A DNA stretch of 64,000 bases, from positions 156,501 to 220,500 of the forward strand of contig JAQGDQ010000115.1 of the NCBI GenBank assembly GCA_030141605.1. The letters are read 5' to 3'. This stretch comes from Tubiluchus corallicola. Taxonomy: Eukaryota > Priapulida > Priapulimorpha > Priapulimorphida > Tubiluchidae. The position numbers were made by a program, and so were the translations under genes. The notes below the pieces were generated by a model that worked only from the letters and a program-made list of their open reading frames with translations, was not told the origin of the DNA and searched no databases. Below, piece after piece: positions 32,502 to 45,500 of the stretch; position 1 is the first letter of the stretch, and each line of letters begins with the position of its first letter.

Positions 32502-35151
32502 CGTGACTTGAGCGCACTCACGTTCAGGTTACACCTGTTCAGGGTGTAAGACTGTGATTTGCTTGACTAACGTACCATTACCACGCCGTAACTTCATGTG
32601 CTACACTGGAATACTAAAACTTTAGAACAACATTCTTTCTAGCATAGTATAAGCGGTGTGTTAGCAGTATAAGTGGTGCATTGGATAGTTTGCAAAGTGG
32701 AATTGCTGAAGTGCTTGCCATAATTATGTGTGTTATTTCAACAGTGGTTAACTGAAAGACTTAACCTGTGGCGTTTACCTAACTGAAAAGACAGTGAAAC
32801 ATTCCAGATTTTTATGCAACTTCGTAAACATCCAAAAACAAAAAATTTTCCCGACGCAAAATGTCTAACATTTGCAGATTAGTCTAATAAAAACTGTCGT
32901 CTTTCATTTCTCGAGAGATTTTTTTCATTTTCCTACGTATGTGTATCTTAAATTGACTTGTCTAATGCCTTTAAATTGATAGTGATTATGTGGAATGCTT
33001 TCTCGTGTTAATAAGCCTTCGAATTGACAAATTTTCCATGTTTTTAGATGAATTTTACCAGGCAAAAAGGTTAATGGGTTTTCTCACTGCCATTGCAAAA
33101 AATGTAAGTTCATGCAAGCTGTCTGATTGTTTTGCAGGTTTTAGAAGAAAGAAACCCAAATTATAATGGAAAACATAATGAAAAAAATAACACCATTTTA
33201 ACAAAATACTAAGCCTTATTGAAAATTTTAAATTTTTATTAACCTATAGACTACATGAAAAGGTAAAAAAATAACAAATTACAAAAATTCAAATAATATG
33301 CATGATACAAAAACATTATATAAAATAAACTCTATAACAGTAAGTGGGGACTGATCGATTTTTCATTGCATTTTATGCTAAATTAAAGCTGAGATTTTTT
33401 AAATCACGTTCATGATGGCAAAATAGGCAAGTAATTTATGTTTGCACTACATTTGAGCGTCAAAAGTATTTTTTATTGCACAACATTAACTTTCATTTAG
33501 GAATCGTTTCCGCTAAAAAGTAACATCTGATTAAGTAGTAGAATCAGAATGTGAATTACATTTGTAATGTTTTTTTATTGGAAATCAATTCCTTGATTTA
33601 TCTTTCAAAAATACGTCAAATAATAACTAGACGTGTACGCAGCAACTTTTCTTAGATATGAAATTTTTGAACTGGTAATGGTAATATAGAGTTCAAAAGC
33701 ATAAGTACCAACTAGTATTTGAGTTACTTACTGAAAGTAGTGCTTTAATAGATTATTTCACAGTTATTCTACAATTACAATTGTAGTTTTGAGCGATGAT
33801 GCATTTTTGTGGGCGGTGGCATTGGATAGAAGTGTCTGGCATCAACAGGTAGAGCCTGCCGTGAATTAGCATGTAAAGACACACAAACGACAATGACAAC
33901 AAATTATGGATTTCCACAAAAGTTAAACCCATATAACTACTAATTAATAGTAATAGTAACACGTGATTTCAATATCAACTTTGTTTTACAGAAGTTCAAA
34001 ATAAGTGACTCGAAAAATTTTTATCACAAAGGTAAATATAAATATTAGTGCTAAATACATTCAATCATTGAAATGATTGTCTAAGATTTACCATTCTGAT
34101 GTAGACAATCTGCATAAATTGAATGTTCTGACACTTCTATTCTCAACAAAACTGAAGTTTAACGACTCGATAAAAGCTTAATTTTAATGATAATCATTTA
34201 ACTAAATCCTACACATGTAATAACAATTTTTCACAGCAATGTAGGATAAAGTTGAGAGTATACATCAGTAGATAGGTCTATACTAGACTAGTAGTCGAAT
34301 AAGTTACAGAGATCAGACAAAACCATGAGATTACAAAATTGACACAAAACTTGCAAATGTTTCTAAAATAACTACAAAGAATTTAGAAAAATGTTTTTCA
34401 AGAACTTCAGAACTTCTATCTTTCTACACAGTCAAAATACATTTTAAATTTACAGAGCATCTCAACGAAAGTTCACGAGTTAAATAAATGACCACTCAAT
34501 TTATATGTACATGTACATGATTAACATTGTATAAAATTGTAAGAAAAGTCATTGAAATTGAAAAAAATAATTCCAACAAAGCATGGAAGACTGGAAAAGA
34601 GCATTGCAAGATGTGCTTATAAATTAGGAATACACTTCAGGCAGCAAAGGAAATATTCTTCAAAACGTAGGATTTTAGACAGTTTTCACGTTATTTTCAC
34701 CGCAAATTTCACTAAGTGATCATAATGTTAACAACACTGCAAGGGAACATATAGTATATACTATATATATTGACTGTACTGCTGTCAATTCTACATGTTT
34801 GCTGTTGAACATGAGTCGAATTGTTCGGATTTTCAATAGCAACATGTTTGAAAAGCAAATGATTATTAAGAAGTGCGTAAAGTATGGTCACATATTTACA
34901 AGTCTCCCTCTACTTCATTAGGAGGAAAATTCCAGAAGATTGCTCTTGTAATCCGGGCACTCAGTAGACAAAAATTGCTTCTCGTGTCAATATCCGAATC
35001 CAAATCGCATGAAGCTTTTAAACAGTATGTAGTAGCAACGGCAGTATCACCTAACTAAGTTCAATGTGAACAATAAATCAATGCATTTACCTCTATTTTA
35101 CATCTACTGGGTAATAGAAAGTGGAAAAGTGACGAAAAAGCTGCTGCTAGC
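32502..35151. other. Intergenic, cupin_5 3' flank
   Basis: The first about 400 bases are likely 3' UTR (AATAAA at 32886). The remainder is AT-rich with short ORFs lacking any family resemblance. Confidence 0.5.
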
Positions 35152-35577
35152 CAGGGCCTATTTCAGCTTAAGTGAGGCCCGGGGAAGTGGGGCGTGTGAG
35201 GCCCTCTTGGGGGGGGCACCACGGTTGGCGCTCAGAAAATTTTTGAACTGCTAGAATGCTGGAGAAGCATTTTCGAACAGAAAATATTGAGTTATACAGT
35301 TGTTAAAGGAAAGAACAATTGAAAGAAAAACTGTTTTATTCTCAAGACCAGTCCTTAATACTTGTCAAATAGCAATCGGGTAATCGTCTGGTGTTAGAAA
35401 TTCCGAAATTGAAAACAGCTGAACATTGCACCGAGCCGCACAAGGCAAACGGCGCGCGTGCGGCAAGAGGGAGAGAGGAGGCAGTATGTTCGCATAAAGC
35501 AAAAAAACGTCGTGAGGCCCCCCTGGAGGGTGAGGCCCCGGGGAAGTATCCCCACTTCCCCCCTGAAATAGGCCCTG
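35152..35577. mobile_element. hAT-type MITE with intact 8-bp target-site duplication
   Basis: The ends CAGGGCCTATTTCAG and CTGAAATAGGCCCTG are perfect 15-bp inverted repeats. They are flanked by identical octamers CTGCTAGC (35144-35151 and 35578-35585). CAGGG ends plus an 8-bp duplication define hAT elements. The subterminal GAGGCCCGGGGAAGTGGGG pattern is also repeated in inverted form on the right. At 426 bp it has no transposase and is much more GC-rich than its surroundings. The perfect termini and duplication suggest a fairly young insertion, between the cupin_5 and SOD-repeat genes. Confidence 0.95.
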
Positions 35578-35585
35578 CTGCTAGC

Positions 35586-36591
35586 TACCGGACAATTAAA
35601 CATTTGATAAATGTTTGCGATTTTTTGAAATAGAAGGAAGTAAATTTTCTCAGGTCTCCAACATTCATAAAAAAAGTGCTGACCACATTTCATTTGGTAA
35701 TTCATTCAACAAATAGCAACTTAGTGAGGCTATTTTTCATAAATAGAGTAAATTTTGCACCAAGGTGCCACGAGTAATTAAAAGAAGAGATATAATTTTG
35801 TCACACTGTAGACAGTTAGGCAAGACGTTTGCACTAAGACATTACAGGAAACTGAGTTTTGTTATCATGGCGTATACTACCAAAAGCAAGAAAATGTACA
35901 AAATTCATTTCAATAGTAACAAAAACATATTTATAAACTGACATGGATTTTCTTATTTTACAGTAAAAAGTAGTACGTGGGCAGTAGTTTTCATTAAAAA
36001 AGACAAAAAACACGTAAATATCTTTTTGATATTTGTAGATATCCAATTTGTAGATAAAAGTGTATTCCTGATTTATGGCAGACTTCACATATAACTAGTA
36101 CACTCACTACTAATTTACAAAAATAGAAAAGTCAAGAATAACCTTTAAAGACCAACTCAGTAGCTGCAATTGGGTACATTGACTTTGCTTGCTGTATGCA
36201 AAAAAATAAAAAAAGATGAAACTGTGACGTGACAGTTAGAACCTCAAAGAGTAAAACCCACTAACTAGAGTTTTTCTGTGACTGGTTGAGCGGTTCTATG
36301 TCATCACAGTCTCCAAATTTTTTCTGATCAACACAAAATAGGTTAACAACACTTTTTCATATGTTTGTTAATCTAATAATAAACTAAAAACATCGATATT
36401 CTATTTGTTACTCTAAATGAATCATTGTGTATGGCAAAACTTTTTGCAGCTACTTAGTTAACCTTTAAAATTGTTAAAAAACCACCAGGATAAAGTCATT
36501 ATGCACTACACAAGGTTGCCTATCGTAAACAATGAACCCTGAAAATGAGGTATGAAAGACGAGATTATCAAAATCGGTTGAGAACTCCCAG
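35586..36591. other. 3' flank of the SOD-repeat gene
   Basis: No gene was found. This should hold the 3' UTR of the minus-strand gene that stops at 36592. No canonical AATAAA was located close to the stop. Confidence 0.45.
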
Positions 36592-39500
36592 CTATTGCAA
36601 GAAAATGTGCCCTATGAATGTTGCAGAGAGACCCAATAGTGTAACCCACAGTGCACCATTACCTAAAGAAGAAAAACCAGTAAGTTATTTAGCCACCATA
36701 CATCAGTTTGCATTGTAGCTTAGATAATGAAAATCTTGTGTAGAAATGCAGCAATTCTGAGGACAAGAACAACAGCTGACAAGGTATTCCTTTCCTGCTC
36801 TCAGCTTATTTCAAAATCAATTAGAAATTTCTTGTATAAATTTCACATAATTTTAAATATCACATTTAAAGGTCAAATTTAACCTGAAAACAAGTTTTTT
36901 TAAAGAGGTGACCGTAATTTAAAATTTGACACTAATTTTATTAAATTTCGTGGCTTCGTTTCTAATGAAATCAGGCTTGGAAGTTGCATTTGTCCACAAA
37001 ACGTTTTATGCAGTTTTACTAACAAAACTTCGGAAAAATGCAGGCTAACAGACTCTGCTAGCGACAGGTTCTTGGATACCGCGTCGTTTTGAATTTGTAA
37101 ACAATGCTACACAGCGAAATGTGACACATGGTAACTAAACACAATCGCTGCCATAACAAAGGCACACATTTTGCTAGTGAGCTGAACACGCAAAATCAAG
37201 TCCCAGATTTTCTTTGGAAATGACACATTCACACCAGATTTCTTCTTATACTAGGTGCTTGCATTGCATAAATAAATCACGGGCAGCTTTTACTTTACTT
37301 TTATTTCTCAGTTGGCAAATTGCGTACACTAAAAAATCGCGACATTTGAAATTGAATGCTGAATTCTTGTTTGTTAAGGTAGCTATGGAAACAAATAAAC
37401 AATTGAACAGCAATAAGATAGGAAACAATCATCTAATGGAAAAACTAGATAGTAATTAATCAATACTTAAAAAACAGCTAAAAATGCTAAAAATTGATAG
37501 TTTTCAAATTTTGCTTAAAAATAAAATTGGTTTAAACCAGATCACCATTATTTGATGCAGAAGAAAACACCAGGATTAAATATAAATATCTAACCAAAGC
37601 ACATTTATAAACTTGCAATCAATGAAAAGTACGAAGAAGCCCGAAATTTTGCCTGACACTTCAAAAACGTGTCTGTAGTCCTCTGGGCCGATATTATTAC
37701 TTGTTCTTTTGTGCTGGGAGTAGAAAAATGACAAACAACGTCAACTTTTTGGACTTAAGTGAAAACATAACACTTCTTTTTAATGACTGTGTGGTGCACA
37801 AAAAGACTGACTTAAACAAATCACAAAAGTGAAGTAATGAAGCATGCAATATCACAATACGAAACTGAAACAAAACATTTCATAAGCTTTGGTGGTAATA
37901 TGTAGTTTTAACTTTTACTAGTTAAAACATAAAACATTTTTTGTTAAAAACTTAACTACGATATCAAAAAAAAAACAGCCAACATGCCTCTGGCAAAAGT
38001 GAAGATTATCTGATGAAGACATTTATGGTTAAGATATTTGTGAATTATTTTTTGCCATTGGTAAAGGAAAAATGTGCTACTGTGTGTGTTGATTTTCAAG
38101 ATCTTACCTATTATAACAGTAACTATCAATACAAGTTCCTGAAACACAAATTCCATGGTTAAAACAGAGACAAAAGCTTCTTATCAGCTATTGAGTGGTA
38201 CTTTCAGTTTACTTGATAAATTATTAGGAGCTCAAGACTAACTTGCCACTGAAATAGTTTTCATGACAGTTTTCATTCAAGGATGTAACTGTTAGCCATA
38301 GTATAAATTTTACATACTATCTATACATCAATTGAGTGACAATATATCCACAGTTTTGCTATTTATAATTATGCAAATACCAACAAAATATATACAAATA
38401 TCACTGGATCTTCAGTGGCACTGCGAAACACAAGAAGACTCACTATTAGTCAATAGTGTTGCATATACCAGAGAACTTCACTAATAGTGAGAGCACTGCA
38501 AACACAAAAAACCTTACTATTAGTTACCTCCAAAACTTGTGGTACGAGAAGGTACTGCACACTGATATTGTTCCAAAAGTTCGTCTAGTCGTCGTGCTGT
38601 TTTCATAGCTGCATTTGTCATATTAGCTGTAAAAACAAATATGAGAATAAAATAAGATAAAGAAAACAAAAATAAGAGAATATTCAAAACATCCATTTTC
38701 AAGCAACACTGCAAACCAGAACTGTGACTAAGCCCCTCCGTACTCCCCATAGACCTTGAGGGCCCAAGTTTCCTACAAAGATGTAATGTCTCCAGATATG
38801 TTTGGGCTAGGCTGTGTTAGAAGCATAATTTTTGTGCTAGGCTGGCTCGGTTCTTTTCAGTTACTAGTCAAATAAATCTTATCAATTTAATCAGTAAATT
38901 AATAGACCAACAAATCAATAAAACTGGTCAAAACTACTGTGAGTATATGGAAATCCGAATGACATCAAAACAGTAAATTCAATATTACTTTTTAAAAACA
39001 ACATAAAATCTTATTTAATTGAATCTGCAAGTCTCTGAAAAGACAATTATGCTTGGTAATGTTCTTGTACTGTTATATTTTAGTAATGCTGTATTCATAC
39101 ATGTGCTGTACTGTAAGTGCTTTTTCTTCCTAGGTATAGACAAGTACCACAAGAGAAATAGAGAGAAATAGTCTGTTTTAATGTAACAGACTATTTTTTA
39201 TTAAGTTATTAAATTAAGTAAAACAGACCCATTTATTAAGTTAACACTGCACAAGTTTTCTTGTAGTGTTGACTTGATGTGTCTTCATGTGCTGATGATT
39301 TACAAACTTTATATATTACATATTCTTCTGTATGTACATGTATACATTGGCATTGTATATAATGAATCTAATCTAACCTAAATCTAAACTACTTTCTACT
39401 TTCTTGTGTTATCCTAGACTTGGCTACAATGTCTTTTTTGTTTTTCAAGGAATCCGTTTTTAAGCCAAGTGAATTGCACTTGATTATTATCTTCAAAATT

Positions 39501-42500
39501 TAGAACTTAAGACAAAGTTATACTCACACATAAAAACTACTTGCAGTGGGTAGCATTCACCCGAAGCAATCAGATTATTTGTAGCCAGTGGCTTTACATA
39601 CAACAACCAAGGCTCAATCTGTAGTTCTGTTATGAGCATATTAGCAAATTCTAACCTGTAATGAAAAAGGCGAGATTTAGTGTAAGCAAACAGCAGCATG
39701 TAAGAGTTTATTTAGAAACTTCTTTTAATTGTACAAAGATGTTTAATGATTAATACCATTGAGGATTATTACTTTTTATTTTCTGTTGAACAGACAGTTA
39801 TTTCTGTTTCAACACTGAATTCGTTCTGTACCTAAAATGATGTTATAGTAATCGCTTACTAGCACCAACATGTCTCCGCAAAAATTGTGAATCGTTAAAT
39901 GATGTATGTGATTATGAATATAGTTCTGTTTACAATGATTTCCCAGATTGGGTTTTTGGGGGCATGTCATGACCTGAATTTTACTAAAAGTTGGTTTTTC
40001 TTTGTCGGTGCAGATTGACGCAATTCTCCTGCGTTTTATAGGAGATGCATGTTGTTCCAGTCTTAGATTGGGATTACAGCCTAAATGTGATAAAGTCAGA
40101 GAATGTAAGAATTGAATGCAAAGTTTAAAACTTATAATATCTTTTTTCTTGTTTCACCTTAGTATATTACCTTAATGACAGCTTAAAAGCAATTAAAATA
40201 AAGTCACTCTAGACGAAAAGCTTAAAAAGTCAACATATACCTGCTCATGTTTTTGTGAGTGAACAGAGACTTTTGAATGGTCTCTTCTGGTTTTATGTCG
40301 GTACAAGCTATCCTAGCTGGACCTCGATTTGCTTCGTGAATGACAATAGATCGATTGGAAACTAAAAAATGCAAATATTACGCGATCACAATTCTCGATT
40401 TTTGACTAACAAATGGCTTTATATACAACAATCATATGCAAAAAATACAAACAGGAAACTGTATACTAACTTGAAAATTGCCCAAACAGTGATACCGTAC
40501 TATCTGTGTATACATGCATGGCACTGATGTTGTATGGCTGAAGCTTGCTTGACAAATCACCAACTTCACATCTTTTAGGATTTAGATTATTGCACACTTG
40601 ACTGTACTCTGGTTCCTGTGAAATATTAACAGTGATAACAATTTAGTATCATCATAATTAAGCAAGTGTTATCGGTCTGTGCGTTTGCTTACTTATGTAC
40701 ATTTTTACAGTAGCGTGACACTATAAGAATGATAATATAGTGTACTCCCACTTAGCAGATGTACATTGGTGCAAAGCTAAATGGATTTATTAAGTGGTTG
40801 GATTTATAAACCATTCTATGTTAATACAGTGCATAGTATTTATTTATGAAGTCAATTCTCTTAACACTCAGTAAACTGCTTGCAAAAAGTTTTTAAGTAA
40901 AGTGCAATAATTTATTAGCGTTTGTATGATTAAAGTATTTCGCGTTAAGTTAGTATGCATTGTTTATCTGTGATGCCATTACCATGATAAACTGCTTGCC
41001 AAGTTAAAAGAATGCAATATATATGTCACTTTAATATCGCGCACAATGGTTTATCAATCAGAATCAGCGTTTTGGTTAAACCTAATTACGTACACAAAAC
41101 AAGTATGCAATATAGCACGCAGATAAGTTTAAAGCCGAAACATGTTTAGTGCGGTCTGTTTTAGTGGGAAAGTTTTTCGAAGATGCGTTTGAATGTCTTG
41201 CTTGAGTTCGCTGAAGTGTTGCATATTTGAATAGTCACTGTTCTGCAGTCCACGATGCAGTTTTCAGTGCATGTCACATTTCAGCAGCTGACACAGTAAA
41301 ATTTCTGCTTTGTCGTCGTTGTCACCGCAGTCATGCAAAGTCATAAAAAATTCTTAAAACTAAGATGCTGATTTAGCTCAAGTTAAAATGCAGGTGAATA
41401 TGTGTGGTCCTACATCACAATTTTGTTTCTTCACAGAGCGCAAGGTAGATTTATAAAGCAAAGATTGGATTTAATAAATGGTGGACTTTACTAGATTAAT
41501 GTATGTAATACATTACACAGTTCCAGTCCAGCAATAGTGGCCACAATAAGAGGTTGGATTTATTATTCGTGGATTTATTAAGCGGATTCTATACTGTAGT
41601 AATAAATAAGCTGCTTCGATTAATAGTTTGAACTGGCTGTTAACTCGTTTATGCGTTTCACATTTGACTGTTTGATCCTTCAAAGACCTTAATAACCACA
41701 ACCTCCCATCATCACATTATGATATAATCGTGTTTCTAAATCTCTTTCATTTATATATAACTACATAAATCAAACAAATGTTTGCCGGGAAGAGACACAA
41801 TATTATACTTTAAAAGAACTTATTTTGCCTATCTTTCTTTCAGAATGCCTTGGAAGGACAAAGATTTAACTAGCGTGCAAAAGCAACATTTATACTTACA
41901 GTAACATCAGCATGGAATGGATTGTAATGTGGACCAGCACTCTGACATCTGTCATTGTTTGTTAGCGCATCGTTGCCGATCTTGTTTTTATGTACATGCC
42001 AGTTATGATTAAAACTCTGAAACACATTAGTAATGTAAACATCACATGAAAAGTAATAAGCAAATGTGTTACAGCTTCCTAAGAAAGAGGCTAGAAAGTC
42101 CTTTTTAAGGTGGTATACAGCTCAAATAAATTCAGACATGAGCTGCATTCAAACCTAGAATCTCTAGATCAGCAGGCAGGTGATGCAATCACTTGGACAC
42201 TGCACCTTCTCACAAACACAGGATCACAAAAAACGTGCTATAACATCAAAATGAATACTGAAAACTCGATCAGGCAATTATAAGCACAATGTATAACTTA
42301 CAGCTGGCGACACATCAGCACTTGGAAACAAGTTGATTTCCACAGTCGTGTCAGATGGTTCATACTCTGGACCAACAAGTTTGCTTTGTTTCTGTAAAAA
42401 AAACTGCCATCTACTTCCGAACTATTATAATACACACAGATTACTTAACACGTCAGAATTATGAGGTAGTCAGTTAACGACATAGACATAGACATTTTTA

Positions 42501-45500
42501 TTTATCTTCTCATTTACACCTGTATACAAATTAACTATTATGTTTTTTAGTTATTGATTAAAAAGGATAAATTAAGCATAAAGGAAAGAGTTAAGGGGGT
42601 GCAGGAGAAAGGGTAGCGAAAGACCAATTGGTCATCTAGTCAGCTACCCTTCTCAGGTTAGTGAAAATTGTGAAAAATTTGTGGTGCTGCTGTTAACATG
42701 AATTTATGGGGGGATACATTAAACATGAAAGTGAAATAACTAAGTAAGCTATGCAACAAAGAAATAAAATGAAAAATATGAAATGATGATTAACAAAATA
42801 TGTAAAGCATTTAACTAACCGAATAAAACAAAAAACTAGAAAAAGTCAAACCAAAAAAAAACATAAATAATAAATTAGTGAATGAAACAAAATATGTATA
42901 ATAAACTCAAACAAAGAAATGCAATCGTGTTAAATTAAGCGTAATGATAAAATGCTATGCAACGCAAGAACTAGTGCAGAACTAGCGACAGACTGTAATA
43001 GCAAACATATGGACAATCCGACTCCAAGTCAATGGGCACTAGCACCCATATCACTACTGAGGTGCTACTGCATGTGTTTTTGGAGCTAAACATAGACGAA
43101 AGGCTTCATCTAATCAGAGGCATAAGCCCTTTCTTTAAAGGAGATTATGTACATAGTTAAAAAACCTTGTTAATCTAGTTAGATGAAAAAATACCCTCTA
43201 GTGCAGCACTGCTTTATCATAGCTATTGTAGGCTTATATCTCAGGCATTGCAAGCAAAAGGCATGACAATTTCATAATTTAGGCAAATCGTACATTTTAA
43301 AAAGCATTTTCTTACACAGTTGCAGCACATGACTCTACATGCTGCCGCTTGATTCACACATCTTCAGGAATGTTCACACCCCATAGATTTTCAGCTATTA
43401 CTAAATTAAATACGTGTGTATTTTACAAACTTCAGCTTTATGCATGAAAAATCTTTGCCATACTTCAGTTCACATTTTTGGCACAACTATTATTCCATTT
43501 TACAGTGACATATGACATTTGATCTCTGACTCATCAATTTGTTCTGAACTAAAATAACAAAAAAATCAACAAAAAATGCTTCAACTTACAAAACGGATGT
43601 AGCCAATGAGTTCTCCATCAGTGAAAGAAGCTACGGCGGAACGCTGTTCTCTGAAACCTTGATAAGGTCCGTCCTGTATATCAGCACACGCCCATCGGGC
43701 ATTCTGCTCCTGTTTGTGTACAACCACCGACCGCCCCATAATGCTGGTGCCATCCCGCATGGGAAAATTATTGTCCACATACTCTTCTTCCAGCGATTTA
43801 AGATTGTTTAGCATCCCAAACTTTCCACTAATGTCACCTAAATGAAATCATCTTTAGTAGTTTATTGGCGTGATAAAGGAAAACATATCTGAAACAATTT
43901 TGAAGCACATTAAAAGGCATACATTTTAATACCTATAAGAATGCCAAAGCATTTCTAATAATTTCATAATAGGCTAAAAACTTAATTAATAGTGGGTGAG
44001 CCTAACTACTGATGACATCACAAGGGAAGATAATTTTCAACAGCATAAACATTCCACGAGCATATTGCATTTGCGAAATCAGAAATTGAAGTAAAGTGCT
44101 AGCGTACAACATTCAGCGTGACATACAAAAATTTGGCAAGTTTTACGTTTATAATTCAAATTTCAAGTTTACTGTTTTGCTTATACATGCGCTCTTGAAA
44201 GTGTGTACTATGCTGCAACTGAATACCTCTGAATAAAAAGATACAGCAACTGTTTTTTATGCATTGCGTTTCAGAGGATGCGGTCACCAGTGTCCATTTA
44301 ACTAGGAAGTGGCGAAATGCATGTACCAATGAAGAATTAACTGTGCAAATGCGAAATTACATTTCTGCGGCAATAATTCTTTTACGTATAACATTATTGA
44401 AAAATAATGTTCCTTTTTAATATTTTGTAGGGTAAATTATTTTGAGCTATAGCTTAAGACTGGGTACAGTTTTCCTTTAATGATTTTACTAATGCAAAGT
44501 AATCTAGATGAACAGGCCTGCCAAGGATAAGACCAGTAATTTGTTGCATTACACAAAAAATATTTTTTAATATAATTATAATACCTACAATTTAAAAATA
44601 ATCAGAAAGAAAATACTAATGAACTAAATAAAAATGCGGCAAACCTGAAAATGTCAAGCTCTAAACAACAACATACAAATACTGAGTAGTTTTGAAAACT
44701 TATTTTCTCAGATAAGCTAAAATATTACTACTGTTATCAATTAATCACAATTACACACATGAAATATAACATCATACATCATCTGAAGTTGTAAGAACAT
44801 GTAAAGTAAGGTACCAATTTCATAAAGATCATTTGTCCCGCTGCCAGGTGGTGGACTTTGTGTTACATTAACTTGCAAAGGATTCCAGTGACCGGCAACA
44901 GAATCCACAGAACACAAATCTTCTTTCCAGAAGTCTAGCGGCAACTCGTGAATGTGGTAACCACCTGCTAGGTTTTGTAAACCCATCAGGTCCACCTGCA
45001 ATTCACACTTTGGGACACATCAACAGGCAAGGTAATAAAAAAGCAAATGCTAAATGACTTAGACTAACAGGCAAAGCAGAATCATGTAAAAGAAACCATC
45101 AAAGCTTCCTCAGTGCGAACAATGAACAGTTTATAATAGCATGTGCCATTAAAGTAAAAGTGTATACAAATGGAAATCTAGCACAACATTTTTTCACACC
45201 CATCTAGCAACTCGTACATGTACTAACATAAGTCTGTATTTTTTCTTGGTATGCTAGTGGAAGATAATAATTTCCATAACTTTAGCACTCCACCAGTAAA
45301 AACAACAAAGGACAACACAAACAGAAAGAGAAATCAGCTATTACCCGAAGATTGCAAATGACGTATATAGTTAACATGGCTAAAAAAAATCATTGAGGCT
45401 AACCATGTTCGAACAGGGTTCCCACAGAATTTTAAAATAAATTTTCCTGACTTTTCCCTGACCAAATACTAATTTTCCATGACCAAGATAAGCAGAAATT

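Noticed and set aside
38103-38133. 31-nt extra exon of the SOD-repeat gene (acceptor and donor both good)
   Set aside because: It enters in phase but leaves in a phase that does not match the last exon. The direct join 38528/36662 gives a clean anchor signal.
42124-42220. A functional tRNA gene
   Set aside because: A- and B-box-like words are present but the acceptor stem and anticodon arm do not pair cleanly. A SINE head is more likely.
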